Source: Polyangium jinanense
GTDB taxonomy: Bacteria; Myxococcota; Polyangia; Polyangiales; Polyangiaceae
Direction of reading: 5' to 3'
DNA: 64,000 bases
Assembly: GCF_028435365.1 (NCBI RefSeq)
Contig: NZ_JAGTJJ010000003.1
Location: 372,001-436,000 of the forward strand
The position numbers and the translations under genes are program-made. Each line of letters begins with the position of its first letter. Positions within the stretch are counted from its first letter, which is position 1. This document shows, one piece after another, positions 51,116 to 60,501 of the stretch. Below the pieces are notes generated by a model. The model searched no databases, had not been told where the DNA came from, and saw nothing but the letters and a program-made list of their open reading frames with translations.

Positions 51116-53146
51116 TCAGCGCCGCCCGACCTTCTGTTCGAGCTCCGACCATCGGATCCGCATGACCACGGGGCGGCCGTGCGGGCAATGGCCGGCGAAA
51201 TCGACCTCGTCGAGCGCGCGGAAGAGCGCTTCGGCTTCTTCCTTGGAGACGGCGTCGCCGGCCCGGATCGAGCCGTGGCAGGCCATCGTGGCGAGGGCGA
51301 GGTCGATCGCGCCGGAGAACGCGCGTTCGCCGACGCGCGAGAGCTCGGCGAGCAAGTCGCGCAGAAGGTCGGCGGGCGTGGCGCGGGCGGCGAGGATCTG
51401 CGGGACGGCCGTGATCGCCGCGTCGCGCATGCCCCGCATGGAGACGTCGAGGCCCGTGCGGCTGATCGCGTCCTGCGCTTCCTCGATGATCGCCGCCTCC
51501 TCGGCCGTGACCGTGACCATTTCGGGGATCAAAAGCCGCTGCGAGGCGACGGCGCGGGTCTCGTAGGCGCGGCGGAGCCGTTCGAAGGTGACGCGCTCGG
51601 CCGCCGCGTGCTGGTCGAGGACGAAGAGCCCGTCTTGCCCCTCGCAAACGAGGAACGTGCGCCGGACCTGCGCGACGAACGAGAGCCCGCTGAAGGCGCC
51701 CGGTCGCTCGGCCGTCTGCGTACGCTCTTCCGCCGTCGGATACGGCATCGGGCGTGGTGGGGCGGCGATCGGCGGCGGCGCGGGCGTCGTCGGAATCGGC
51801 TGTGGTGGCGCCGGCGGAGGCGTATCCGCGGCGAGCCCCCACGGGTCCGGCTCCGGTTCGGAAGGAATGGTTTGTCCAGAATGAGCATTCCGATGTTCCA
51901 GCGGAGGCAGCTCCCCGGAGCCATTCCACGTCGTGAGCGGCGGCGTGGCCTCGTCGATCGGCTTTTGTTTTCGCTGACCGAAGGGAGCCGGGGCCGAGGC
52001 ATCAGCGGCAGGCGCGGGGCCCTTGCCGAAGAGCCCGGGCAAATAGGCCGTCGCCGGGGGCGGGGGCGTGGAGGGTTCGGGCGGGAGGCTGCGCTCTTCG
52101 GCGCGATTCTTGTGGTAATGCGCCCACGGCGAGGCGCCGGGCGCGGGCAAACCGAAAGCGCGGGCCAGGGGCGCCGCGATGATCTTGTAAAGCGCGTCCT
52201 GGATCGCACGGCCGTCGGCGAAGCGGACCTCGGCCTTCTGCGGGTGCACGTTCACGTCGACGAGATCGGGCGGCAGGTCGAGGTGGACGACACCGACGGG
52301 ATACCGGCCCGGCTCGAGCACGCTGCCGTAGGCATTCGCGACCATACGCGCGAGCGTGCGGTCCTTGACGGGACGGCCGTTCACGAAAAACAAAAGCCGC
52401 GTCGCGCCCGCGCGCGCTCGCTCGGGTCGCGAGAGGAAAGCCTCGACGGTCATGGGGCCGCGCTCGCCCCGGCATGGCGCGAGGGGCTCGTCGTCGAACA
52501 CGTCGCGCGCGCGTTCCTCGCGGCTCTGCGTGCGCAGCCACTCGCGCGCGACGCGCCCATCACGCGCGAGCACGAGCGTGACGTCGGGGCGGCAGAGCGC
52601 CGCGGACTCGACGACCTCGGTGACGTGCGCGCTCTCCGTGCTCACGGCGCGCAGGAATTTGCGCCGCGCGGGGACGTTGAAGAAGAGGTCGCGCACCTCG
52701 ATGCTCGTGCCCGCCGCGACGCCGCACGGGCCGACGTCGGCGGGGCTTCCGCCGTCGATGCGGACGAGCGTGCCCTCGTCGTCCTCGTGCTTGCGCGTGC
52801 GCATCGCGAAGCGGCTGACGCTGGCGATGGAGGGCAACGCTTCGCCGCGGAAGCCGAAGCTCTGGATGCGGCGCAGGTCGTCGATCGATCCGATCTTGCT
52901 CGTGGCGTGGCGGAGCACGGCGAGCGTCGCGTCTTTGCGATCCATGCCGCTGCCGTCGTCGGTGACGCGCACGAGCACGACGCCGCCGCCCTCGATGTCG
53001 ACGCGGATCCTCCGCGCGCGGGCGTCGAGCGCGTTCTCGACGAGCTCCTTCACCACGCTCGCGGGACGCTCGACGACCTCGCCGGCGGCGATCTGGTTGG
53101 CGAGGTCGTCCGGAAGAACGTGGACACGCCCGGGCGGCTCGGTCAC
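51116..53146 (-). CDS. mutL: DNA mismatch repair protein MutL
   Basis: 676 aa from the GTG at 53146, which overlaps the upstream stop (GTGA). GHKL ATPase motifs: ELVENALDA, VTDDGSGMD and FGFRGEALPSI. The middle part is a long Pro-rich linker. The C-terminal part has DQHAAAERVTFE, which fits the DQHA(x)2E(x)4E endonuclease motif, and CPHGRPV. It is thus a nicking MutL, as in bacteria without MutH. It repairs mismatches together with MutS, which is not in the window. Confidence 0.96.
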   Translation of the reverse strand: MTEPPGRVHVLPDDLANQIAAGEVVERPASVVKELVENALDARARRIRVDIEGGGVVLVRVTDDGSGMDRKDATLAVLRHATSKIGSIDDLRRIQSFGFRGEALPSIASVSRFAMRTRKHEDDEGTLVRIDGGSPADVGPCGVAAGTSIEVRDLFFNVPARRKFLRAVSTESAHVTEVVESAALCRPDVTLVLARDGRVAREWLRTQSREERARDVFDDEPLAPCRGERGPMTVEAFLSRPERARAGATRLLFFVNGRPVKDRTLARMVANAYGSVLEPGRYPVGVVHLDLPPDLVDVNVHPQKAEVRFADGRAIQDALYKIIAAPLARAFGLPAPGASPWAHYHKNRAEERSLPPEPSTPPPPATAYLPGLFGKGPAPAADASAPAPFGQRKQKPIDEATPPLTTWNGSGELPPLEHRNAHSGQTIPSEPEPDPWGLAADTPPPAPPQPIPTTPAPPPIAAPPRPMPYPTAEERTQTAERPGAFSGLSFVAQVRRTFLVCEGQDGLFVLDQHAAAERVTFERLRRAYETRAVASQRLLIPEMVTVTAEEAAIIEEAQDAISRTGLDVSMRGMRDAAITAVPQILAARATPADLLRDLLAELSRVGERAFSGAIDLALATMACHGSIRAGDAVSKEEAEALFRALDEVDFAGHCPHGRPVVMRIRWSELEQKVGRR

Positions 53147-53829
53147 GAGTCCTCGGTCTGCTCTTGGGCGGCCGCGACCGCTTCGAAGAAGGCCTTCGTG
53201 CGTGGGCTCGTGAGCGTGATCGTCGCGAGCACGAGCGCCCCTACGTCGAACAGGATGAGCCGGACGCGCGGCAGCCAGAGCCAGAGGCGCCGGTCGAGGA
53301 GCAGCGGCCAGGCCTCGCGTTGATCCGCGGGCGTGGTCTCGGGCAGCGCCGGCAGGACGTCCCTGACGCGCACGACGGCGTCGACCCACGCGTACCGCGC
53401 GTCACGCAAGAGCCAGAACGTCAAGGTCGCGAGCGCGGCGTTCGCGAGCAGGGCCTGGATGGCGAGCGCGCGCGCCCCGGGCCTGCCGCTCATGGCCATG
53501 CCGCTCGCGATGACGAGGAGCACGGACAGCAAAAAGCGGCCCGCGAAGAGCGGGAAGGCGAGGTAGCCCATCTCGCCGAGCGTGCGCAAACGCGCGGCTT
53601 CCTGGAGGGCCATGAGCGCCTCGATCGGCTCGGCGGCGTCCTTCATGGACGAGGTCAAGGTCGCGACGTCGGGCAAGTTGCCCTCGCGCAGGTACACGAG
53701 CGTCGCGAACGCCTCGGAGAGGCCCTGCACGCCGATGAGCCATGCGAGGATCATCGCGGCGACGAGGTACCAGGGCCGAAGCGTGCGCTTGCGCGCGGAC
53801 GGGGGCGGAGGCGGCGCGGAAGTGCTCAC
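53143..53829 (-). CDS. Membrane protein, unknown function
   Basis: 228 aa. About four hydrophobic segments: LVAAMILAWLIGVQGLSEAF, LAFPLFAGRFLLSVLLVIASG, AIQALLANAALATLTFWLL and a later LILFDVGALVLATITL. The N-terminus is Pro/Ser-rich and cytoplasmic. No motif was recognised. Its stop overlaps the mutL start (GTGA), so it is coupled to mutL although no functional link is known. Confidence 0.75.
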   Translation of the reverse strand: MSTSAPPPPPSARKRTLRPWYLVAAMILAWLIGVQGLSEAFATLVYLREGNLPDVATLTSSMKDAAEPIEALMALQEAARLRTLGEMGYLAFPLFAGRFLLSVLLVIASGMAMSGRPGARALAIQALLANAALATLTFWLLRDARYAWVDAVVRVRDVLPALPETTPADQREAWPLLLDRRLWLWLPRVRLILFDVGALVLATITLTSPRTKAFFEAVAAAQEQTEDS

Positions 53830-53925
53830 GCAAGGGGGGCTCTAGCACGTTCCTGCGGGGCGGCGAACCACAGGTGGCGCGAGGCAGGCCACGTGTACTA
53901 AGAAATTGCCCGCAAGAGGTACCGG

Positions 53926-55098
53926 GTGGCCACCAAGAAGACCGAGCCGGGTAAAAAGACGACGAAAGCCTCGGCAGGCGGGGCGACCAAGCGAGGCAAG
54001 CAGGGCGAGGCGTCCGCTGCGTCGAAAGCCGAGCGGCAGGCGTCTGCGACGAGCGCCGAGCCGGCCGAGGGCGCGGACGGCGCCGCGGAGGACGAGGACC
54101 ACGCGGCCGAGCCCGAGGGCGCGGATGGCGAGGTGGTCGACGCCGACTTCGAGGTCGTCGACGAGGACGCGGACGCGGGATCCCTGGACAAACTCCCCCT
54201 CGTGGAGCGCAAGGGCGCGTCGAAGGGCGGCGGCGACAGCGCGATCTCGCGCACCGATCCGCTGCAGGCCTACCTGCGCGAGGTGCAGCGTCATCCGCTG
54301 CTCACGCCCGAGGAGGAGCAGAAGCTCACGCGGCACTACGCCGAGACGCAGGACGTGAAGACGGCCGCGCGCCTGGTGACGGCGAACCTCCGGCTCGTGG
54401 TGAAGCTCGCGTACGAGTATCGCCGCGCCTACAAGAACATCATGGACCTCATCCAGGAGGGCAACATCGGCCTGATGCAGGCCGTGAAGCGCTACGATCC
54501 GTATCGCGGCGTGAAGCTCTCTTCGTACGCGGCGTGGTGGATCCGCGCGTACATCCTGCGATTCATCCTGAACAACTGGCGGCTCGTGAAGCTCGGCACG
54601 ACGCAGGCCCAGCGCAAGCTCTTCTTCAACCTGAACAAGGAGAAGGCGCGGCTCTCGGCGATGGGCATCGAGCCCACGGCGGGCGAGATCGCGCGGCGGC
54701 TCTCCGTGGACGAGAGCGAGGTCGTCGACATGGATCGGCGGCTGTCGAGCGGCGAGGCGTCGCTCGACGCGCCCGTCGGCGACAGCGAAGGTCGCTCGGT
54801 GTCGCGGATCGATCTCATGCCCTCGTACACGACCGGCCCGGACGCCGCGTTCGAGTCGCACGAGATGGACGAGATGGTGCGCGAGCGGCTCGCGAAGTTC
54901 CGCGAGACGCTGAAGGGCAAGGACGTCATCATCTTCGACAAACGCATGGCGGCCGAGGATCCGCTCACGCTCCAGGAGCTCGGCGACGAGTTCGGCATCT
55001 CGCGCGAGCGCGTGCGGCAGCTCGAAGCGCGGCTGACCACGAGGCTGCGCGAGTACCTGCGCGAGGAGCTCGGCGACGCCGTCGGCGGCGCGAGCTAG
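53926..55098 (+). CDS. RpoH-like group sigma factor with acidic N-terminal extension
   Basis: 390 aa from the GTG at 53926 (AGAGGTACCGG precedes it). The first ~95 residues are low-complexity: Lys/Ala/Gly then a strongly acidic stretch. Then come region 1.2/2 (DPLQAYLREVQRHPLLTPEEE, NLRLVVKLAYEYRR, DLIQEGNIGLMQAVKRYDP), the RpoH box QRKLFFNL, region 3 and region 4 (LGDEFGISRERVRQLEARLTTRL). It resembles sigma-32 and the Myxococcus SigB/SigC types used in stress and development. rsmI starts 4 bp after the stop. Confidence 0.9.
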   Translation: MATKKTEPGKKTTKASAGGATKRGKQGEASAASKAERQASATSAEPAEGADGAAEDEDHAAEPEGADGEVVDADFEVVDEDADAGSLDKLPLVERKGASKGGGDSAISRTDPLQAYLREVQRHPLLTPEEEQKLTRHYAETQDVKTAARLVTANLRLVVKLAYEYRRAYKNIMDLIQEGNIGLMQAVKRYDPYRGVKLSSYAAWWIRAYILRFILNNWRLVKLGTTQAQRKLFFNLNKEKARLSAMGIEPTAGEIARRLSVDESEVVDMDRRLSSGEASLDAPVGDSEGRSVSRIDLMPSYTTGPDAAFESHEMDEMVRERLAKFRETLKGKDVIIFDKRMAAEDPLTLQELGDEFGISRERVRQLEARLTTRLREYLREELGDAVGGAS

Positions 55099-55101
55099 GC
55101 C

Positions 55102-55962
55102 GTGAGCGACGCGCCCGAGCGAGGGGTGCTCTACGTGGTGGCGACGCCGATCGGCCACCTCGGCGATCTGTCTCCACGTGCGGCGGAGACGCTTCGAGAT
55201 GCGGCGCGCGTCGCCGCCGAGGATACGCGGCGGACACGCGGGCTGCTCACGCACCTCGGGATCACGGGAAAGCCGATCGACAGGCTCGATGCGCATGCGT
55301 CGGCGCACGACGTCGCGCGGGTGGTCGAGCGGCTCCTCGCGGGCGAAGACGTCGCGCTCGTGACCGACGCGGGCACGCCCGTCGTGAGTGATCCGGGCAC
55401 GGACCTCGTGCGCGCGGCGGCCGAGGCCGGCGTGCGCGTCGTGCCGATCCCGGGGCCGAGCGCGGTGATGGCGGCGCTCTCGGCGTCGGGGCTTTGTACG
55501 GGCGCGTTTCGGTTCCTCGGTTTTCTGCCGCGGAAAGGTCCCGAGCGGCGCGATGCGCTCGAGCTCGTGCGCGCGACGCCCGAGTCGGTGGTGCTTTTCG
55601 AGTCGCCGGAGCGCACAGCCGAGACGCTCGCCGATCTCGCGACGAGCATGCCGAACCGATCCGGCGCGGTCGCGCGCGAGCTGACGAAGGTGCACGAGGA
55701 GATCCTGCGCGGGACGTTGCCGGAGCTCGCGCGTATCGCGGCGGAGCGCGAGACGCTCGGCGAGGTGACGATCGTGATCGGGCCGGGCGAGGCGCCGAAG
55801 GGTCCGCTCGTCGGCGAGGAGGAGCTCGATCGGCTCATCGACGAGCACCTCGCGCGCGGGCGGCGTCCGAAGGACATCGCCGACGAGCTCGCGCTCGTGT
55901 CGGGCCGGCCGCGGCGCGAGCTCTACACGCGTGTGCTCGCGCGGAAGAGGGACGAGCGGTGA
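55102..55962 (+). CDS. rsmI: 16S rRNA (cytidine(1402)-2'-O)-methyltransferase RsmI
   Basis: 286 aa, usual size, from the GTG at 55102. Tetrapyrrole-methylase fold: LYVVATPIGHLGDLSPRAAETL, AAEDTRRTRGLL, VALVTDAGTPVVSDPG, PIPGPSAVMAALSASGL and FLGFLPRKGPER. It methylates C1402 in the 30S decoding site. It follows the sigma gene directly and overlaps the hydrolase start (GTGA). Confidence 0.96.
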   Translation: MSDAPERGVLYVVATPIGHLGDLSPRAAETLRDAARVAAEDTRRTRGLLTHLGITGKPIDRLDAHASAHDVARVVERLLAGEDVALVTDAGTPVVSDPGTDLVRAAAEAGVRVVPIPGPSAVMAALSASGLCTGAFRFLGFLPRKGPERRDALELVRATPESVVLFESPERTAETLADLATSMPNRSGAVARELTKVHEEILRGTLPELARIAAERETLGEVTIVIGPGEAPKGPLVGEEELDRLIDEHLARGRRPKDIADELALVSGRPRRELYTRVLARKRDER

Positions 55963-56843
55963 CGGACATCCACGCGGTGGTGTCGCGGCCGGGCCCGGTC
56001 GAGTCGGAGATCCTCGCGGCGCTTGGCGATTCGTTTGAGGTCAAGCGAAGAGCGTTGCCGCCGGTGACGCTGCGGACGCTGGAAGGCGGGCAGGGGGCGC
56101 CGGTGCTGTTCCTGCATGGGCGGGGGTATGCGGGGACGATCTGGGCGCCGGTGCTCGCGGAGGTCGCGCGATCACGTCGCGTGATCGCGGTGGATCTGCC
56201 GGGGTTCGGTCACTCGTCGTCGCCGCCGTTTCAGGGCGACGATCGCGACGCGGCGGCGCGTTTTTTCGTCGAGCCGATCGCCGCGCTCGTGCGTGAGCTC
56301 GACCTCGCGGAGGCTTCGATCGTGGGGCATTCGCTGGGCGGGCTCGTCGCGCTGGAGCTCGTGCTCGGGGGGCATGTGCGGCCGCCGAAGCTCGCGCTCG
56401 TCGCTTCGATGGGGCTCGGTCCCTGGGCGAGCTTGCGGTCGCGCGCGTTGTTTCGGCTCGGGCCGGAGCGGATCGCCCGGACGCTCGTCGCGCTGGGTTT
56501 GCCGCGGGATGCGCGTGGGGATGCGTGGGAAGAGCGCCTCGCGCGCCTCGAAGCCGAGCTCTTCGCCGTGCTCGGAGGAAAGGCGCCGCCGGTGCGGGCG
56601 TTCGACGCGCTCTTGCCGCTCGTCGGTCCTGCGTACGAGCGCTCGTTGGATCTGAAACGGATCGATGCGGAGACGCTGCTAATCTGGGGCGAGCGTGATC
56701 CCGTGCTGCCCGCGCCGATCGCGATCGGGGCCGCGGCGGTGATGCCACGCGCGCGGCTCGTGATGTTGCCGGGGCTCGGGCACACGCCGCACATCGAGGG
56801 CGCGGCGCGTGTCACCGAGCTCTTGTCGTCGTTCCTCGCGTAG
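55959..56843 (+). CDS. Alpha/beta hydrolase
   Basis: 294 aa from the GTG at 55959, overlapping the rsmI stop. Oxyanion motif LFLHGRGY, nucleophile elbow GHSLGG, acid in GERDPVLPA and His in LPGLGHTPHIEG, so the triad is complete. The family covers esterases, lipases and dehalogenases. Substrate unknown. Convergent with the small gene ending at 56851. Confidence 0.88.
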   Translation: MTDIHAVVSRPGPVESEILAALGDSFEVKRRALPPVTLRTLEGGQGAPVLFLHGRGYAGTIWAPVLAEVARSRRVIAVDLPGFGHSSSPPFQGDDRDAAARFFVEPIAALVRELDLAEASIVGHSLGGLVALELVLGGHVRPPKLALVASMGLGPWASLRSRALFRLGPERIARTLVALGLPRDARGDAWEERLARLEAELFAVLGGKAPPVRAFDALLPLVGPAYERSLDLKRIDAETLLIWGERDPVLPAPIAIGAAAVMPRARLVMLPGLGHTPHIEGAARVTELLSSFLA

Positions 56844-56850
56844 GAGCGCT

Positions 56851-57120
56851 TCAGGCGAGGTTGACGTCGACCTCGTGGAAACCCGCGACGTGATCGTGGG
56901 CCTCGATCTGACGGCGGACCCACTGCGCGTCACGGCGGGCGACCACGATGATGTTCACCTCCTGGCCGGGCTTCGTCGTGATCCCGGATGTGGAGAAGCC
57001 CATCTTGCCGGCGTCCTCGAGCGACATCACGACGGCCTGCGTATCGCGCTTGGTCTCTTCCGAGAGGAGCGTGTCGGCGTCGGAGCCCTTCACCATGTGC
57101 ACCACGAAGGCAACGTGCAT
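56851..57120 (-). CDS. Small conserved-looking protein, 89 aa, unknown function
   Basis: The frame from the ATG at 57120 gives MHVAFVVHMVKGSDADTLLS, with a beta-alpha-beta pattern: VAFVVHMV, a polar helix, VNIIVVARRDAQWVRRQIE and a final HEVDVNLA strand. This could be a ferredoxin-like or ACT-like fold. Support: regular amphipathic pattern, no signal peptide, and the gene fills a gap between the hydrolase and rsgA. The upstream site is weak. Not recognised. Confidence 0.65.
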   Translation of the reverse strand: MHVAFVVHMVKGSDADTLLSEETKRDTQAVVMSLEDAGKMGFSTSGITTKPGQEVNIIVVARRDAQWVRRQIEAHDHVAGFHEVDVNLA

Positions 57121-57174
57121 GGGCGGTATGGTCGCCTCGATCGTGGGGCGAGCGCAAGGGGCAGCGAATGAGGC

Positions 57175-58260
57175 TCAGCCGCGCTTCTTCTGGAGATGCG
57201 ATCGCAATGCGCGCGCCTGCACGCGGTTTTTGCGCATTTCCTCGGAGCGCGCGCGCGGGTTGCTGGCCATTTCGATCCGATCGCCCTCTTTTTGAAGATT
57301 TTTATAACTCGCGAGCCGCTCCGCCGAGAGCGCGCCCTCGGTGATGGCCTTCTGCACGGCGCATCCAGGCTCTTTTTCGTGCCGGCAATCGGAGAACCGG
57401 CAGCTCGCCGCGAGCACCGCGACGTCGTCGAAGGCCTCGTCGAGGCCCGCGCTCGCTTCCCAGAGGCCGATCTCTCGCATGCCCGGCGTGTCGATCACGA
57501 TGCCGCCCGTCGGCAGCACCACGAGCTCGCGCCGCACCGTGGTGTGGCGGCCCGTGTCGTCGTCGTCGCGGATGGGCGAGGTGGCGAACCGCGTTTCGCC
57601 GAGCAAATGGTTGATCAGCGTGGATTTGCCGACCCCGGAGGAGCCGAGCAGGATGCCCGTCCTGTTGTCGCGCAGGTAGTCACGCACGATCTCGATGCCC
57701 TCGCCCGTCTGGGAGCTCGACGCATGAATGGGCACGCCACGCGCAATGGCCGAGGCCGCCTCGATCGCGGGGCCGGGATCGGCGAGGTCGGCTTTGCTGA
57801 GCAGGATGACGGGCTCGGCGCCGCTCTCGCGGGCGAGCGCGAGGTAACGCTCGAGCCGGCGCGGGCTGAAATCACGGTTGAGCGAGCTCACGAGGAAGAC
57901 CCGATCGACGTTCGCCGCGACGACCTGCGGCTTCTTGTCGAGGCCCGCCGCGCGGCGAACGAAGGCCGTGCGGCGTTGCAAGATCGCCTGGATGACGGCG
58001 CGCCCTTCGGTATCGGGCGTCTCGTCGAGGACGACCCAGTCGCCGACCGCGGGCATGTCGAGCGGGCTCTCGGCCTCGTGGCGGAGCCGGCCCGCGATCA
58101 CGGCCCAGCGCTCGTTCGTCCCGTCGTGTACGCGATAGGCGCCCCGGTGTTCGGTGACGACGCGGGCAGGCAGCCGCGAGGCCGAATGCTCGGCGGCGTG
58201 CGCGGCGAAATGGCCGGCGAAATGGGGGGTGAATCCGAGTCGGACGAGGTCGGGGTTCAT
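57175..58260 (-). CDS. rsgA: Ribosome small-subunit GTPase RsgA
   Basis: 361 aa. OB fold at the N-terminus (RGAYRVHDGTNERWAVIAGRL), then a circularly permuted GTPase: G4 LLSKADLAD, G1 GSSGVGKSTLINHL and G3 DTPGMRE. The C-terminal zinc knuckle is CRFSDCRHEKEPGC, and a basic tail ends KKRG. It checks the maturing 30S subunit. It lies on the minus strand downstream of glyS with a 52-bp gap. Confidence 0.96.
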   Translation of the reverse strand: MNPDLVRLGFTPHFAGHFAAHAAEHSASRLPARVVTEHRGAYRVHDGTNERWAVIAGRLRHEAESPLDMPAVGDWVVLDETPDTEGRAVIQAILQRRTAFVRRAAGLDKKPQVVAANVDRVFLVSSLNRDFSPRRLERYLALARESGAEPVILLSKADLADPGPAIEAASAIARGVPIHASSSQTGEGIEIVRDYLRDNRTGILLGSSGVGKSTLINHLLGETRFATSPIRDDDDTGRHTTVRRELVVLPTGGIVIDTPGMREIGLWEASAGLDEAFDDVAVLAASCRFSDCRHEKEPGCAVQKAITEGALSAERLASYKNLQKEGDRIEMASNPRARSEEMRKNRVQARALRSHLQKKRG

Positions 58261-58312
58261 GCGGGAGCGGTCGCCTCCCGCGAACCATAGCAGAGGAAAG
58301 GACGGCCTTCCG

Positions 58313-60397
58313 TCAGGCTTCTTTCCGTTCGCCGAGCAGCTCCAGCCGCGCGAGCGTCGCGCACGTCTCGCTGATCGCCCGCATGAGGCGCAGGCGATTC
58401 TCGCGGACGGGGATGTCGTCCGTCATGACGTACACGTCGAGGAAGTAGCGGTGAAGCAGCGGCGCGAAGCTCGCGACCTCGCGCAGCGCGCCGGCGTAGT
58501 CGCCCGCGCGGCGCAGATCGACGAGCTTCGCCGCAAGCGCGAGGTAGCCGTCGTGCACGGCCTTCTCGCTCGCATGATCCTCGGCCCGCGGCGGGGTCGG
58601 CTCGCCCGCAGGCGCGCCGCTCGCGATGTTCGTGGCGCGCTTGAAGACCTCGCCGACCCGCGCACGCGTATCCGCATCGAGGCCCGCGAGCGCCGTCGCC
58701 CGCGCCCGCGCGTCGAGCGGGCGATCGGCCGCGACGGGCAGCGCAGCCGCGACCGCGTCGCTCGGGAGCTTCGCCTCGAGCAGGCCGCGCAGGCGCTCGG
58801 TGAAGAAGTCGCCGAGTTTGTCCGTGAGCTCGCCCGGCCCGAGGTCGAGCGAGACGCCGCCGTAGCCGTCGTACGCCGCGCGGAACGCGTCCGAGAGGCG
58901 CAGGTCGAAGCCTCGATCGAGCACGGTGCGCAGGATGCCGAGGCACGCGCGACGCAGGCCGTACGGATCGGCCGCGCCCGTCGGCGTGAGGCCGATGGCG
59001 AAGCAGCCGACGATGGTGTCGAGCCGATCCGCGATCGACACGAGCGCGCCCGCGTCCGAGGGCGGCGTCGCGTCCTGCGCGCCTTTCGGCTGGTAGTGCT
59101 CGCGGATCACGTCGGCGACCTCGGGGCCCGTGCCTTGCGCGAGCGCGTACGCGCGCCCCATCTCGCCTTCGAGCTCGGGGAACTCGCCGACCATGAGCGA
59201 GACGAGATCACTCTTGGCGACATGCGCGCCGCTCGCCGCGGCCATGATCGCCGGCTCGGGAAGCTGGAGCAAAAGCCCGAGCTCCCGCGCGAGCCGCTCG
59301 ACGCGCTCGGCCTTGCCGAGCATGGTGCCGAGCCGCTTCTGGAAGACGATGCCGGCGAGCTTCGTGCGCCGATCGGCGAGGGGGATCTTGACGTCCTCGC
59401 GGTAGAAGAAGCGCGCGTCCGAGAGGCGCGCCCGCATGACGTTGTCGTTGCCGCGCCGGATGTTCGCGGGGTTCTCGGCGGTGTTCACGACCGAGAGGTA
59501 TTTCGGCAGGAGCTTGCCGTCGGCAGCGCGCATGCCGAAGTAGCGCTGGTGGCCCTTGGCGACCGCGAGGATCACGCGCTCGGGCAGCTCCAAAAACTCG
59601 TTGCCGAAGCCGCCCACGATCACGTGCGGCTCCTCGACGAGCGAGAGGTTCTCCTCGATGAGGAAGTCGTCCTCGATGAGCGTGCCGCCCGCGGACGCGG
59701 CGGCCTCGAGGAGCCGCTCGCGCATCACCCGCGCGCGCTCTTCGGGATCGACGAGCACGTGCGCGGCGCGGAGCGCGTCGACGTACATCGCGGCCGAGGT
59801 GATGGTGATCGCGCCCGGCGCGAGGAAGCGATGGCCGTAGGTGGTGCGGCCGCTCTTGGCGCCGGCGATCTCGACATCGAGCACGTCCTCGCCGAAGAGC
59901 GCGATGATCCAGTGGATCGGCCGGCCGAATGCGTAATCGCCCGCGCCCCAGCGCATCGATTTGCGGAAGGGGATCGCGGTCGCGATCTGGGCGAGCGCCT
60001 CGGGCAGGAGCGCGGAGGCGAGCTTGCCGGCTTCGCGGCGCGTGCCGACGAGGTACTCGCCTTTCGGCGTCTCGACGCGGCGCAGGTCGGCCACGGAGCC
60101 GCCGATCTTCGAGGCGAACGCCTCGGCCGCCTTCGTGGGCACGCCGTCCTTGAACGCGGCTTTGACGGGCGGACCCGTGACCTCTTCTTCGAGATCGGGC
60201 TGGCGCTCGGCGACGCCGGAGACGAGCACGGCAAGCCTGCGCGGCGTACCGAGCGCGCGGATCGCGCCGTGCGCGATGCGCAGATCCGAGAGGCGTTTCT
60301 TCAGGAGATCGGGGAGCGCGCGGAGCGCGGCGTCGACGAACGAAGCGGGCAGCTCCTCGCAGCCGATTTCGAGCAGGAGGTCGCGGGTCTGGGACAT
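58313..60397 (-). CDS. glyS: Glycine--tRNA ligase beta subunit
   Basis: 694 aa, usual length, from the ATG at 60397. Starts TRDLLLEIGCEELPASFVDAAL, contains GAGDYAFGRPIHWIIALFGEDVL, and a C-terminal DALR-type anticodon region. It charges tRNA-Gly with the alpha subunit. glyQ usually precedes glyS, but the upstream neighbour here is a divergent lipoprotein gene, so glyQ must lie elsewhere. The start has no visible Shine-Dalgarno. Confidence 0.96.
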   Translation of the reverse strand: MSQTRDLLLEIGCEELPASFVDAALRALPDLLKKRLSDLRIAHGAIRALGTPRRLAVLVSGVAERQPDLEEEVTGPPVKAAFKDGVPTKAAEAFASKIGGSVADLRRVETPKGEYLVGTRREAGKLASALLPEALAQIATAIPFRKSMRWGAGDYAFGRPIHWIIALFGEDVLDVEIAGAKSGRTTYGHRFLAPGAITITSAAMYVDALRAAHVLVDPEERARVMRERLLEAAASAGGTLIEDDFLIEENLSLVEEPHVIVGGFGNEFLELPERVILAVAKGHQRYFGMRAADGKLLPKYLSVVNTAENPANIRRGNDNVMRARLSDARFFYREDVKIPLADRRTKLAGIVFQKRLGTMLGKAERVERLARELGLLLQLPEPAIMAAASGAHVAKSDLVSLMVGEFPELEGEMGRAYALAQGTGPEVADVIREHYQPKGAQDATPPSDAGALVSIADRLDTIVGCFAIGLTPTGAADPYGLRRACLGILRTVLDRGFDLRLSDAFRAAYDGYGGVSLDLGPGELTDKLGDFFTERLRGLLEAKLPSDAVAAALPVAADRPLDARARATALAGLDADTRARVGEVFKRATNIASGAPAGEPTPPRAEDHASEKAVHDGYLALAAKLVDLRRAGDYAGALREVASFAPLLHRYFLDVYVMTDDIPVRENRLRLMRAISETCATLARLELLGERKEA

Positions 60398-60501
60398 GGG
60401 GCGCGCAAGGTAGCGCAAACGGACGGCTTGGGGCAGTCCTCGCGCGACTTCCGTCGCGTCCCCCCTCCCGCCCCGTGCCGGCCCTCGGGTACGCTCGCAC
60501 C

